Below, in pieces: positions 29,041 to 39,256 of a stretch of DNA of 53,219 nt; positions within the stretch are counted from its first letter, which is position 1, and each line of letters begins with the position of its first letter. Both the position numbers and the translations under genes were made by a program. Source of the DNA: Trichomonas tenax (Eukaryota > Parabasalia > Trichomonadida > Trichomonadidae); the NCBI GenBank assembly GCA_023091735.1, contig JALKBU010000267.1, positions 1 through 53,219 of the forward strand. Direction: 5' to 3'. Under the pieces are notes generated by a model. That model saw only the letters and a program-made list of their open reading frames with translations, made no database searches and was not told where the DNA came from.

Positions 29041-30273
29041 ATGAGTGGGAAGAAGCGTGTTATCTATTTATACGACGACGAAGTAGGCGACTACTTGTAC
29101 TCTCCCACGCACCCGATGAAGCCGCACAGGATAAGAATGGCGCACAACCTCGTGTTAGCGTACGATCTCTTTCCGAAAATGCACGTCATCAAACCACGCA
29201 GAGCTACGGCGACAGACATGACGAGATTCCACACAGACGAGTACATTCAGTTCCTTCAGATGGTTTCACCGCAAAATACGAAAACTTTATCAGGAGTCAT
29301 GGAAAAATTCAACGTGGGAGAGGATTCACCTGTCTTTGCGGGTCTCTTTGAGTTCTGCTCAATCTCCGCAGGCGGTTCTATACACGGCGCCGAAATTTTA
29401 AACGAGAAAAAGGCCGATATCGCAATAAATTGGGCAGGAGGACTTCACCACGCCAAAAAATCCGAAGCCAGTGGTTTCTGTTATGTTGCAGACTGCGTTC
29501 TCGGCCTTCTCAAGCTTTTAGAACGCTATCAGAGAGTTATGTATATCGATATCGACATTCACCACGGCGATGGTGTCGAGGAAGCATTCTACACAACAGA
29601 CCGCTGTTTGACTGTTTCGTTCCACAAATATGGAGAGTATTTCCCGGGAACTGGCGCAGTCACTGATATTGGAATTGGCCGCGGCAAACACTACGCGATA
29701 AATGTCCCACTCCGTGATGGAATCACAGATCAGGCGTTTGATCAGCTGTTTAAAGACGTTATTGGTCGTGCAATCGAATGGTATCGTCCAGAAGCGATTT
29801 TGCTTCAGTGCGGCGCTGACAGCCTTAGAGGTGATAGACTGGGATCGTTTAATCTCACAATTCGCGGTCATGGTGAATGCGTGAGATACGTGAAATCTTT
29901 TGGCATTCCTCTTTTGGTTACAGGAGGCGGTGGATATACAGTCCGCAACGTGGCGAGATGCTGGGCCTATGAGACAGCCGTTCTTCTCGACCAGGAAGTC
30001 GAAGACGATTTGCCATATAATGATTATCTTGGATACTACGGACCCGACTACAAGCTTCATCTACAGCCTTCTAACATGGATAACATGAATTCTCCTGAGT
30101 ATATACAGGATATTACAATGCAGATCTTCGAATCCATCAAAGAAGCGCCACCAACGCCTTGTGTTGGCCTTGCTGGCGATGATCCTTGCGCATTGCTCCA
30201 AGATTCTGATACAACAGACTCCGATTATGATGTCGATTACGACGATGATCTCGATGAAGAAGAAGAGGTCTAA
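29041..30273 (+). CDS. HDAC1: Class I histone deacetylase (RPD3/HDAC1-like)
   Basis: The protein has 410 residues from the ATG at 29041; upstream codons in frame lie within the promoter. The fold and active site are complete: tandem His at 136-137 (GGLHHAKK), zinc ligands Asp172, His174 (DIDIHHGDG) and Asp265 ([10 protein letters not shown]), and the transition-state Tyr299 in GGGGYT. The Lys in HPMKPHR and the Arg of GDRLG, which bind inositol phosphate in corepressor complexes of animal HDACs, are also present. It removes acetyl groups from histone lysines. The C-terminal tail (after about 380) is short and very acidic ([16 protein letters not shown]). The gene is GC-richer than its flanks. 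Confidence 0.96.
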   Translation: MSGKKRVIYLYDDEVGDYLYSPTHPMKPHRIRMAHNLVLAYDLFPKMHVIKPRRATATDMTRFHTDEYIQFLQMVSPQNTKTLSGVMEKFNVGEDSPVFAGLFEFCSISAGGSIHGAEILNEKKADIAINWAGGLHHAKKSEASGFCYVADCVLGLLKLLERYQRVMYIDIDIHHGDGVEEAFYTTDRCLTVSFHKYGEYFPGTGAVTDIGIGRGKHYAINVPLRDGITDQAFDQLFKDVIGRAIEWYRPEAILLQCGADSLRGDRLGSFNLTIRGHGECVRYVKSFGIPLLVTGGGGYTVRNVARCWAYETAVLLDQEVEDDLPYNDYLGYYGPDYKLHLQPSNMDNMNSPEYIQDITMQIFESIKEAPPTPCVGLAGDDPCALLQDSDTTDSDYDVDYDDDLDEEEEV

Positions 30274-30890
30274 TATTACTAAATTATTGTTAAATTTGTT
30301 TCATAAATACCAAAACTTTTTGTGAAAGTAATAAATCTCAATAAAAAATGCAATTAAAATATTTAAAATCATTTCATTTATCGAAACATGCTGAGATATT
30401 TTGTTCACAATATTCTCAATAAAAAGTATAAATTAAAACGAGTTTGAATGATGTTATCAATCATTTTCAATAGCAAGAAACAATGTGACTTTAGATGGAC
30501 GAAAGCATTTTAATAAAGGATATATTGTTCTAACAGTATTCTATGAAGGGTGATAGACTTTATGCTTCATTCATTTAATTTCAAGTTGTGAAGATAATGA
30601 TTTAATATGCTGGAATTAGCTGAATGCTAAAATTTTTCGATAACAGCATTTATATAAAAATGCTGTGCCACATAAACATTAAGTCTTCATGAGGTATCAG
30701 AAAAAGGTGTAACATTTTGCAAAGAGAAATGAATAAATCCATTTATTCAAGATTTTGTTTTTTTTGCTACATAAACATTAGGTCTTCATGGATGCAGTGT
30801 GTTGGCAACAATTCATATCAAAACAGGATTATTCTTTGATCCATTCAATTTCGAGGAAAATTGTCCAAAGTTTTCACAATGAGCTCTTAA
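30274..30890. other. Intergenic region with a 26-bp direct repeat
   Basis: GC(C/T)ACATAAACATTA(A/G)GTCTTCATG occurs at 30667-30692 and 30765-30790, with a 9-bp perfect hairpin (TGAATAAAT/ATTTATTCA, 30729-30748) between them. The region lies just before the first BspA-like pseudogene. No gene is seen. Confidence 0.45.
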
Positions 30891-33224
30891 ATTGATGGAG
30901 TTCCGATAAATGATACAATGCTTTGTTCAATTGTTGCAACAAAATAACAGGAAAACTTTATTATCCCAGAAAACGTCTAAGTTATTGCTTCAGGAAACAG
31001 TCCAAATATTTGGTGGATATTCAATGGAAATATCAGTTCAACTTTCAAAGTAATAATAGAGGAAGGGAGCACATACAAAGTAGAAAATAATTTCTTTTAT
31101 AATGACACAACATTGTATGCAGTATTGCCTTCTTCTGAACCAACAAATATGACTCTTCCTAATTGGATTACAAAAATAGGCTCTCGACCGGTGTTTGGTA
31201 ACGCATTTAATATTGATCAAGTTATAGTTAAGAAATGCTTAAACTACATTGACAATGTTTTCACCAAAGCATATCATATCAAGTCCATTATATTTGAAGA
31301 TAAACATTTATATATGCTTAGAGACAATATTTTCATGAATTGCTATTCACTGCAGTACATTTTATTCAATTCTTCGATCATTGCATGTGGCCAATATTGT
31401 TTTACTAATTGCTACAAACTAACGTATCTTCCTATATTTGAAACAGGTTATAAGTTTGGCGTTGGATGTTTTGATTCGTGTTTAAGTCTTCGACAAATTA
31501 ACTTGAACGAAAATGTCACAAGAATTCCAATGTATTGTTTCCATCAATGCCAAGGACTTTCAGAAGTCACCGTAGGACAAAACCTGCAATATATCGGAGA
31601 ATCAGCATTTTATCTTTGCATTCGCTTAAAAACATTTGATTTAGCTAAAGTTCAAGTTCTTCACAGAATCACTTTTGCAAGATCAGGTCTTGAAAATATA
31701 ACAATTCCACATACTTTAACAAACATTCATCAGCATTTTCATTGTGCAGAAATCTCAAAGTTAAAATATCAGAAGACCATCCAATATACAAAGCAACAGA
31801 TCATGAAATCATTGAGAAAGGCTCTAACATATCAGGGCCGGTTTATAATATTCCCGATGGCGTTGATCAATTACCCAAAGCTCCAATCTGTTGATCTTTC
31901 AACATTCAACAGTTCATATGAGAATGACATTGATTCTTCTATGTCTGAAACTTTTAGTCAATTCATGTTCAAGAATTGCCAAAGCTTAACTTCTGTTGGA
32001 TTCCCTATAGGCTTGAAAACAATCCCCTTTGAAGGCTTTAGAAATTCTGGATTATCATAAATAACTTTACCAGATTCAATCAAGTTTATTGACCCTTTTG
32101 CATTTGCAAATTGTGAAAATCTTGAGAAAGTCACTCTCCCCTCTTCATTAGAAATGCTCGAGCGTGAAAGTTTTTCATTCACGAAATTAACATCAATTAC
32201 TCTTCCAAGTACATTGAGAACTATAGGATTTAATCCATTCAGAGGTTTGGGTCAATCATTTAAACATTCATTTGCAGGAGGTTCAAATTGTAATTTCAAG
32301 ATAACAGATCATGAATTTATTGACATGAGAACAAGAAAACTTGTTTTTACGTTTGGAAAACTTCCTAGTGAATATACAATTCCATCAGATATCAAAATTA
32401 TTGGAGCATGGTCACTCTATTCTCATAAAGTAATGAATCGAGAAATTGGAAGAGCGAAGAATGAAGGAATTGAAACATTAATCATTAAAGACAATGTTAA
32501 GTTTATTGAGAGTGGTTTCATGAGTGATAGTCAATTAATTTCAAAAATCGGTATTGATGGAAATCTTTCCATTGAAAATAGTGAACACATAATTTTCATC
32601 GATAGTGAATTTACTGGGGAGTATAATTTCGAAATATATTCAATGTACCGTGAAAGTCATCTAATGCCTTTTATTATACCAAAGATTTATTCAAAAACAG
32701 TGTCTGATGGCAATCAATATTCAGGATTATCTGAAAGCGATTCCACATATCCTCTTCCTATTATCAGAAAAGATTGCAATGAAACTTTTGATGATGTTAA
32801 CTTGACAATGGGTGGAGAAATAGTTAATGATAGAGATTCCATTCCGATTACAAGGAATGATGCTCAAAAGAAACATTCAGGTGCTGAAGCTGCATTGATT
32901 GCTGTCTGCGTCATCCTTGCAGCAATGAAAATCGCGATGATTGTTGCATACTTCGTATTGAAGAACAAGAAAGAAGAAGATATTGATGTCAAACCCGAGA
33001 TAACAACAAAAACAACACAAAAAGTTGATTGACAACACAACACAACAATAACTAATGACAATCCACTCTATATGCGTGCAGATGTCCAAGATGACCCATT
33101 CGAACAGGACTTCGAAGAAAAGTCAGGAAATCCGGATGCAGAAGTAGGTGTTAATGTCGAAGATCCGTTCGACGAAGATTTCCAGAATGAAGACGATTTT
33201 GCTGTAAATGAAAATCATGAATAA
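30891..33224 (+). pseudogene. BspA-like leucine-rich-repeat surface protein, pseudogene 1
   Basis: One frame reads through from 30891 to the final stop at 33222-33224, broken by in-frame stops at 30945, 30978, 32058 (all TAA) and 33030 (TGA). The translation has the trichomonad BspA plan. It starts with an opening segment (NDTMLC...VATK, then ENFIIPENV), followed by about 25 LRR-like units such as FTNCYKLTYLP and SNCxxLxxI patterns. Next come a juxtamembrane stretch, a membrane span (AALIAVCVILAAMKIAMIVAYF), and a cytoplasmic tail with NPLY and repeated DPF(E/D)(Q/E)DF acidic blocks. NPxY-type words are endocytic sorting signals in other eukaryotes. No start codon or signal peptide is preserved. 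Four nonsense codons make function unlikely. Confidence 0.75.
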
Positions 33225-33273
33225 AAACAATATTCGGTTTACAAACATAATTCAAACATAAAGCTTTGCATGA

Positions 33274-34890
33274 TTCAATAATGGATTTCGAATAAATGAT
33301 ACAGTGCTTTGCTCAGTTGTTGCAACAAAAGAACAAGAAAACTTTATTGTTTCAGAAAACATAATGATTATTGCTTCAGTAGCATTATCAGCTTGCAATA
33401 AAATCAAAAACATTATGGTCAAACACAGCAATGTTATTGTTCAAAAGTAAATCACAACAATGAATTGCTTTGTTGAATCGTTTGTTTTTGAACCTTCAGA
33501 TCAAAGCTATACTATCAATATCAGCTGGGATCAATCTGGATCTTCGTTCATTAAATTTATTAACAAGGGAACAAATGCTGTTCATAGTGTTTTTATAGTT
33601 GATTTCAGTAATTCTGAAAGGATCGAAACAATCAATTTTGGACGTATGCAAGGAGATAATTTAATAAGCAATTGCCGTTGTTCAAATTGCCTCAAACTTC
33701 AATCAATTGATCTTTCAACATTTAAGCCAAATCCTGAATTAAAATTCACAAACTGCACAAATTTGGTTACAATTGTTTTCCCTCGAAATATTGAAAGAAT
33801 CCCTGCAAGTTCATTTATTAACACAGGATTCAAACAAATAGCATTTCAAAATACAATTAAATCAATTTCTTCGTCTGCTTTCTCAAATTGCAGAAATCTT
33901 GAAAAAGTAACACTTTCTTCTTCATTGGAATTTCTTGGAAAGGATTGTTTTTTATTCACAAATCTCAAGTCAATAGAACTTCTGTTTCACTAAAAGAAGT
34001 AGATTTAAATCCATTCAGAGGTTTGGATCAATCATTTAAACCCACATTTGCAGGAGGTTCGAATCCTAATTTCATGATAACAGATCACGAATTTATAGAA
34101 ATTAGTACAGGAAAATTAATTTTCACATTTGGAAAACTTCCACGTGAATACACAATTCCATCTGATATCAAAACTATTGGCGCATGGTCACTATATTCTC
34201 ATATCATAAAGAACAACACAATTGGAAAAGCAACAAATGAAGGAATTGAAACTTTAATCATTAAAGACAATGTTGAATTCATTGAAAGAGGATTCATTGG
34301 CGATTGATGGAGATCCATCATTTGAAGATGGTGATGAATCTATGGTTTTCTCATATGAATTACTAGATGGAAGCCAAAGTGTAGATATTAATTACACAAT
34401 GCCTTTTGTTACACCAAAAATTTTGTCGAAAACATTGACCAATGATAATATTTTTGCAAAATCCGATAAAACAATAAATGATGATTCTAACACAGATTAT
34501 GCATCACCTCAAGAACCAATTACATACGAATTTCCAATTATTAGAAAAGATTGCAATGAAACTGCTGATGATGTTAATCTGACAATAGAAGGAATGGTTA
34601 TAGAGCAAAATGAATCAGTTCAAATTACAACAAATGAACCTCAAAAGAAGCATTCAAGTGCAGAAGCTGCTTTGATTGCAGTCTGTGTCATTCTCGCTGC
34701 AATAATCATTGCGATGATTATTGTATATATCATTTTCTTGAAGAACAGGAAAGAAGATGAAAATGATGTCAAGTCAGAGATAACAGAAGAAACAAAACAG
34801 AAAGTTGATATAGAAGATAATAAAACCAATGATAATCCACTGAAAATGAAAGGAGATAATCAAGAAGATCCATTCAATGAAGACGTATAA
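33274..34890 (+). pseudogene. BspA-like surface protein, pseudogene 2 (shortened tandem copy)
   Basis: This is a tandem relative of the preceding pseudogene, starting with the same NDTVLCSVVATKEQENF segment. A TAA lies at 33448-33450. A frameshift lies around 33985-34005, after FLFTNLKSIEL. A second lesion around 34295-34310 combines a short deletion with another frame change. Most LRR units are missing compared with copy 1, but the end is present: the juxtamembrane DCNETADDVNLTIEG, the membrane span (ALIAVCVILAAIIIAMIIVY) and the tail with NPLK in place of NPLY. The two copies diverge throughout, so the duplication is not recent. Confidence 0.7.
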
Positions 34891-34927
34891 GAAAAATAAA
34901 AACTAATATTAATTTTACAAACATAAA

Positions 34928-35866
34928 TCAAACACAAAATTTTATCAAGATTTTTGGCTCAAAGTAATATTTGAGTCCATGAAGTTTTTCTTTCCCTCGA
35001 TGCAAAGCTTTCCAGAACTTGATGTTGAACCTCAAGTCATTATAATGAAGCGCAGTTATCAACTCTATTGGATATGTTCCATTATATCCACAAAATTGTG
35101 GAATTTCATTAGGGCATTTCTCGAATTTGCTTAAGTCAGCTTTCAGTATCAATCTGTAGTATCCTTTTGTCACAACATTACCTAGAAGTCGTGGATTCGT
35201 TATTTTTGTGACATTCAACATGAAAGTCTCGTAAATGAACGAATTATAAAAATCGTCATTCCATTTGGCCATTTCTAGCAAAACTTTGCCCATTTCAACG
35301 AACGCTCGCGCGGATTTCCTCGACATTATGTATCCAACGCCTCCTTGCAAGTAAATGTGCGGATTTTTGACTGCATTTCCCATAAAAAGATGATCATTGA
35401 ATGTATCGAAATTTCTGTTGATTTCTTCAAAAGTGTCGTCTAAAAGGTCTAAATCTATGAGCACATCGTCTGTTAGCGACCAATACCAATTCATCGACGT
35501 ATTTTCAAGAAAATATTGGGCAGCAGTCAATCTTTTTATGATACGATCTCTATCTACAGAAAAATTGTATATGTTCCACTTAGTATCAGGGTTAATTGTC
35601 AACTCTGGATAATCAAAAGATGAATTTGTAAGAAATCGCATCTGATGTGGAGTATTCGACAGCAAATTATTTCCCCACATGTTCATTATGTATGGCCTTC
35701 GGTCTGATTCCGGTATTGTGATAATTCCAAAAAATATTCCACTTTGTTTGGCCTTTGAAAACATTATGATGATGTTCATTATCATACAATCTCTTGAATG
35801 GAACAAAAAAATCAATAACAAAGCGATCCCTAAATAGAGATTTGATAATTTGATTTCATATTTCAT
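34928..35866 (-). CDS. GT31-like (beta-1,3-galactosyltransferase/Fringe-type) glycosyltransferase
   Basis: The protein has 312 residues from the ATG at 35866. A hydrophobic segment at about residues 8-22 gives the type II topology usual for Golgi glycosyltransferases. The catalytic region includes WSLTDDVLID, where the DD pair occupies the position of the metal-binding DxD, and QGGVGYIMSRKSARAFVEMG, the GG(A/V)GY..S element of Fringe-like and beta-1,3-galactosyltransferases. Cysteines near the C-terminus (KCPNEIPQFCGYNGTYP) could form a disulfide. These enzymes transfer a sugar from a nucleotide donor to a glycan or protein in the secretory pathway. The exact donor cannot be told. It faces the BspA-like pseudogene tail to tail, 37 bp away. 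Confidence 0.7.
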   Translation of the reverse strand: MKYEIKLSNLYLGIALLLIFLFHSRDCMIMNIIIMFSKAKQSGIFFGIITIPESDRRPYIMNMWGNNLLSNTPHQMRFLTNSSFDYPELTINPDTKWNIYNFSVDRDRIIKRLTAAQYFLENTSMNWYWSLTDDVLIDLDLLDDTFEEINRNFDTFNDHLFMGNAVKNPHIYLQGGVGYIMSRKSARAFVEMGKVLLEMAKWNDDFYNSFIYETFMLNVTKITNPRLLGNVVTKGYYRLILKADLSKFEKCPNEIPQFCGYNGTYPIELITALHYNDLRFNIKFWKALHRGKEKLHGLKYYFEPKILIKFCV

Positions 35867-35875
35867 ATATGAAAA

Positions 35876-35898
35876 TTTACATGTCAAAACATGACAAA
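35876..35898 (-). promoter_or_regulatory. Paired promoter-like words before the GT31-like gene
   Basis: TTTACATGTCAAA (35876-35888) and CATGACAAA (35890-35898) lie within 35 nt of the start at 35866. They are overlapping variants of the recurring element, read toward the gene on the minus strand as TTTGTCATG and TTTGACATGTAAA. Confidence 0.5.
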
Positions 35899-36279
35899 TA
35901 AAGTACAACTTTTTTGTCAACCGTGTCAAAAGCCTCATTTATTGATTTTATTCCTTTTCTCTATCATCAAAAAATATAAAAATCTCAGCGTATTTTATTT
36001 TCAATAAAATTATTTCCAAATTAGGCATATTTTTACTAAAATTTAATATTTATAAGATTACAACTGATTGCTAGTATAATTCGTTTTACATCGTCAATGC
36101 AAAGATATCTTTAGATATATGTTGTACAGATATGAAAATATAATTTATGAGTAAATAAAATAACTTTAACAAATACTTTAAATCATTATACTATATTCAA
36201 AACAAAATAGTGATATATAAGCGCGATTAGGTACACTCTAAATCGCTAAATTAACAACAATGCAAAAAATATGAACAAA
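35899..36279. other. Intergenic, AT-rich
   Basis: Between two minus-strand genes; further TTGTCA/TGTCAA words occur up to 35930. Nothing else is recognised. Confidence 0.35.
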
Positions 36280-37836
36280 TTAGAGCTTCATTAAGCGAAT
36301 GCTAGTCTGAGTCTTGGACCTGGCAACGCGCTTCTCCTTCTTTTCGAGAAGTATGCGTAATTGATCTTGTCTCGTCATCTCTCTCGAAGATTGAGGAGTG
36401 TCGTCAGGCGGAACATTCTGATTTTCTATATTTAGAGGTGGCGATTGTATCTGAGGTTCCTCTATCTGTATTGGTTGTTTATTTGTATTTGGCGGAATTG
36501 TATTTGTCGAGTCTATGCATGAAACGTGTCTCTGGTTGTTCTCAGGTAACGATGGTTTAGCTGATGGCAGCGAAGTATTTGATCTTGTCACAGGATTTTG
36601 CTGTTTTGCGATCGCAATCGATGCTCTCATGTCTGGTTCTTTCGAATTCATCACCCTCATTGGTCTCTGTGTTGTCTTCTGTGGCGTTTGTGAAACTTGT
36701 TTTGGTTGTTGTGGAGTTTCAATTGACACTGATTTCTCTGATTTTGCAATTCTTGGTGCAGATTTCGCAACTTCGTTGTCTGGTATATCGCCAGTATCAT
36801 TGAATTTCATGTCTTCTGCGCCTAGCCAGCGTGAATATGGCTTAATAATATTGATAGTATCTTGCCTGCATAAAAGTTTGTATTCAACAACTTCTTGTGT
36901 GTCTTTATGGTTTCTTACATATATTTCTAAGTCTTGCGGACTGATTTGTCGTGACATTTTCGTAATTATTTCTGATCTAATCGGTAACCGAGTAATATTT
37001 GATAATTTCGATAATTCTCCAATTCCTCTGTACATTGCAATCCATGGATGCGACCAAATCTCGTGAATTGTGATTCTTTGTGAAGCGTTCTTTTTCAATA
37101 ATTTCAAAATCAAGTCCTTAAGCTGCGGGGACACATTCGGGCCAAACTTTGGTTCTGTGTAAACGATTTTCTGCATCAATCTCTGAATGTTGTCGTCAAC
37201 AAAAGGCAAAGTTCCAGTCGTAATTCCATAAAGAAAAACGCCAGCACTCCATAAATCAGAGAGCGGCGTGAATGGCTGGTTCTTAAGGACCTCAGGAGGC
37301 GCATAAGCAGGTGATCCGCAAGGTCCATTAATTACTGGAATTTTATTTGTCATGACGTGAGAAAATCCGAAATCAATCAATCGTATGTTATGGTTTTCGT
37401 CTATTAATACGTTTTCTGCTTTCAAATCTCTGTGAGCAATTCGACATTTGCATTGCAAATATTCAATCGCTTGAAGTAATTGGCAGAAATAATGTCTGGC
37501 GACGTCCTCTGACAGTTTTCCGAACTTGTTGATATAGGATAATATACTTCCTCCCTCGACAAACTCTAATGCGACAACAAAATACTCTTTGTCGAAGAAA
37601 GACTCGTAATATTCAACTAACAGCGGGTGATCTATAATCTTGAATACATTAATTTCGTTTTCAACCATGGCTTTCTGCATATTTTCGGACAATGATGAAG
37701 CCAAAACAACTTTTAACGCGACTTTGATGCCAGTAAGGTTGTGAACGGCCTGATAAACACTCGAAAAAGCACCACGACCGGTCAATTTCAGTATAGTGTA
37801 GTTTCCAAGTGTTGTTCCAAACACAATATTGTTCAT
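36280..37836 (-). CDS. CAMK/SNF1-type serine/threonine protein kinase
   Basis: The protein has 518 residues from the ATG at 37836 (MNNIVFGTTLGNYTI). The open frame extends 8 codons further into a dispersed repeat and those codons are not used. The kinase domain (about 13-265) is complete: GRGAFSSVY, ALK (Lys42), HRDLKAEN, DFG, GSPAYAPPE and LWSAGVFLYGIT. This pattern is typical of the AMPK/SNF1/MARK-like kinases that are numerous in trichomonads. The remaining approximately 200 residues are low-complexity, rich in Gln, Pro, Ser and Asn, probably disordered, with a basic tail (LLEKKEKRVARSKTQ). No UBA or KA1 domain was recognised. The promoter region is occupied by the 176-bp repeat ending 8 bp from the start codon. 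Confidence 0.9.
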   Translation of the reverse strand: MNNIVFGTTLGNYTILKLTGRGAFSSVYQAVHNLTGIKVALKVVLASSLSENMQKAMVENEINVFKIIDHPLLVEYYESFFDKEYFVVALEFVEGGSILSYINKFGKLSEDVARHYFCQLLQAIEYLQCKCRIAHRDLKAENVLIDENHNIRLIDFGFSHVMTNKIPVINGPCGSPAYAPPEVLKNQPFTPLSDLWSAGVFLYGITTGTLPFVDDNIQRLMQKIVYTEPKFGPNVSPQLKDLILKLLKKNASQRITIHEIWSHPWIAMYRGIGELSKLSNITRLPIRSEIITKMSRQISPQDLEIYVRNHKDTQEVVEYKLLCRQDTINIIKPYSRWLGAEDMKFNDTGDIPDNEVAKSAPRIAKSEKSVSIETPQQPKQVSQTPQKTTQRPMRVMNSKEPDMRASIAIAKQQNPVTRSNTSLPSAKPSLPENNQRHVSCIDSTNTIPPNTNKQPIQIEEPQIQSPPLNIENQNVPPDDTPQSSREMTRQDQLRILLEKKEKRVARSKTQTSIRLMKL

Positions 37837-37844
37837 TTTTTGAT

Positions 37845-38020
37845 AATATAGTGGTCTCAAAAATAGGATCGAGAGCTTTACAAATAATTTTGAGAAAGGA
37901 AAAAACGTATTTTCGGAAATAATACATGAAATATGTTACAGAGTATAACACATTAAATTTTTTGAAAAGGTAATGAAAAATATTATAGACTGATCACATT
38001 CTACATATTAGTTCCAGCTA
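37845..38020 (+). repeat. Dispersed 176-bp repeat, copy A
   Basis: The sequence from AATATAGTGGTCTCAAAAAT to GTTCCAGCTA is identical to 52918-53093 except for three substitutions (173 of 176). It starts 8 bp upstream of the SNF1-like kinase ATG, so it forms the proximal promoter of that gene. No terminal inverted repeats are evident. Flanking sequence is unrelated between the copies. Confidence 0.9.
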
Positions 38021-39256
38021 TTTTCGAAAAATTTTTAACAAAAATTATCGCTTTGGAGCTTTTTATCATCATAAATCAGCCACTCGTATGTAATCATATT
38101 GAGGCTTTCGATTAAAAATGGATTTTTCGAAAGAAAAACGTTTTCAAAAAATAAAGAGTCTTATTTTTGTCTTTAATTGTTGCCAATCTACATTCTGGCA
38201 GATGACTTATATGACAAATCCTATGATTTTCATTTTTACCACCAATTCTTTTTTTTTATAAAATATCGATATATCTCCTTGATTCTTTTTCATATAATTC
38301 TGTATTCATATTGAAACATATAGGCTTATGGATGAGCGAATTAGGCACTTTTTGGCTGCGCAAACTCAACATTTTTAAGGACCGCGCGGAAGGAGCGATC
38401 CAAGGACCCTTTATAATGCGGTTTGACCAGGAAATTCTAAAAATCTACCTCATTATTTTATCGAACCCCTAAAAACCCCCCTTATTATCATCAAATCCCC
38501 TTTTATTGAAATATCTGGAATACCTTTTATAACAATTTCTCCCCCATATTATCACATATTCTCACTCGATAATTAATATAACCCCTGTGTAATAAGAGGA
38601 AAAGTGACAAAATGCATCGGCGTAAACTATTCAAAATTGAATAGCGCTGCGAATTTGCTACGGGTTCGCTAAATTCGCAGCGCTATATGAGTCTCATATT
38701 GCACATTTCATTTAGAGAATAAACAACCAAGAAAAAGCATATATTTATCGATAAGCTGTTGAGAAAAACTCAATTTATTATGAATAACTTAAGAGTGACA
38801 CATTAAACTATTGTACATTAAAAATAACACGTTTTTAGGTTCAAAAACCCAAGATTAATTTTAAATAAAATCAAATCCTCTGATTTTAGCTTTAATATTG
38901 TGAAATTATAATCACAAATGCTAATGGTATATATAGATGGTGATATTTTAGGTTTCAGTGCATGTTTATTTATATTTTTTATTGTTATTATTAATAATTA
39001 TTAATTCATTTCACAATAAACAGATAATAAAATCATTAAATACAGCAAAAGTTTATAATGTTTTCATAGTTCTTTATGGATAATTTCTGAGATATAAACT
39101 TATGTTTGAAAAATTTTTTGGATTTCAGATTTCTTGGAAAGCGGATTATAGCAGTATAAGATGCATTAAGAATATTTTCAAAACTTTTATAAAATAATAC
39201 GCAGCACTTTTGGAAATTGCTTAATATTTTTTTGTCTAAAACAACTTTAAATGAAC
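38021..39256. other. Intergenic, about 1.2 kb, with GC-richer patches
   Basis: No gene is seen. A patch at 38330-38440 is locally GC-rich (GGACCGCGCGGAAGGAGCGA, then GGACCCTTTATAATGCGG) and is followed by runs of C in AT-rich DNA (38464-38600). A perfect hairpin lies at 38641-38686. This may be an unrecognised non-coding RNA or a fragment of a dispersed repeat. Confidence 0.4.
38641..38686. repeat. Perfect 16-bp stem-loop, GC-rich
   Basis: ATAGCGCTGCGAATTT (38641-38656) and AAATTCGCAGCGCTAT (38671-38686) pair without mismatch around a 14-nt loop, and two further G-C pairs can form after a one-base bulge. It is far more GC-rich than its surroundings, so it is unlikely to be an accident of composition. 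Confidence 0.75.

Noticed and set aside
29518..30060. 180-codon minus-strand ORF
   Set aside because: Antisense to the histone deacetylase catalytic domain.
37837..37860. Upstream start of the SNF1-like kinase (eight extra codons)
   Set aside because: These codons lie largely within the 176-bp dispersed repeat. The ATG at 37836 begins the natural kinase N-terminus.
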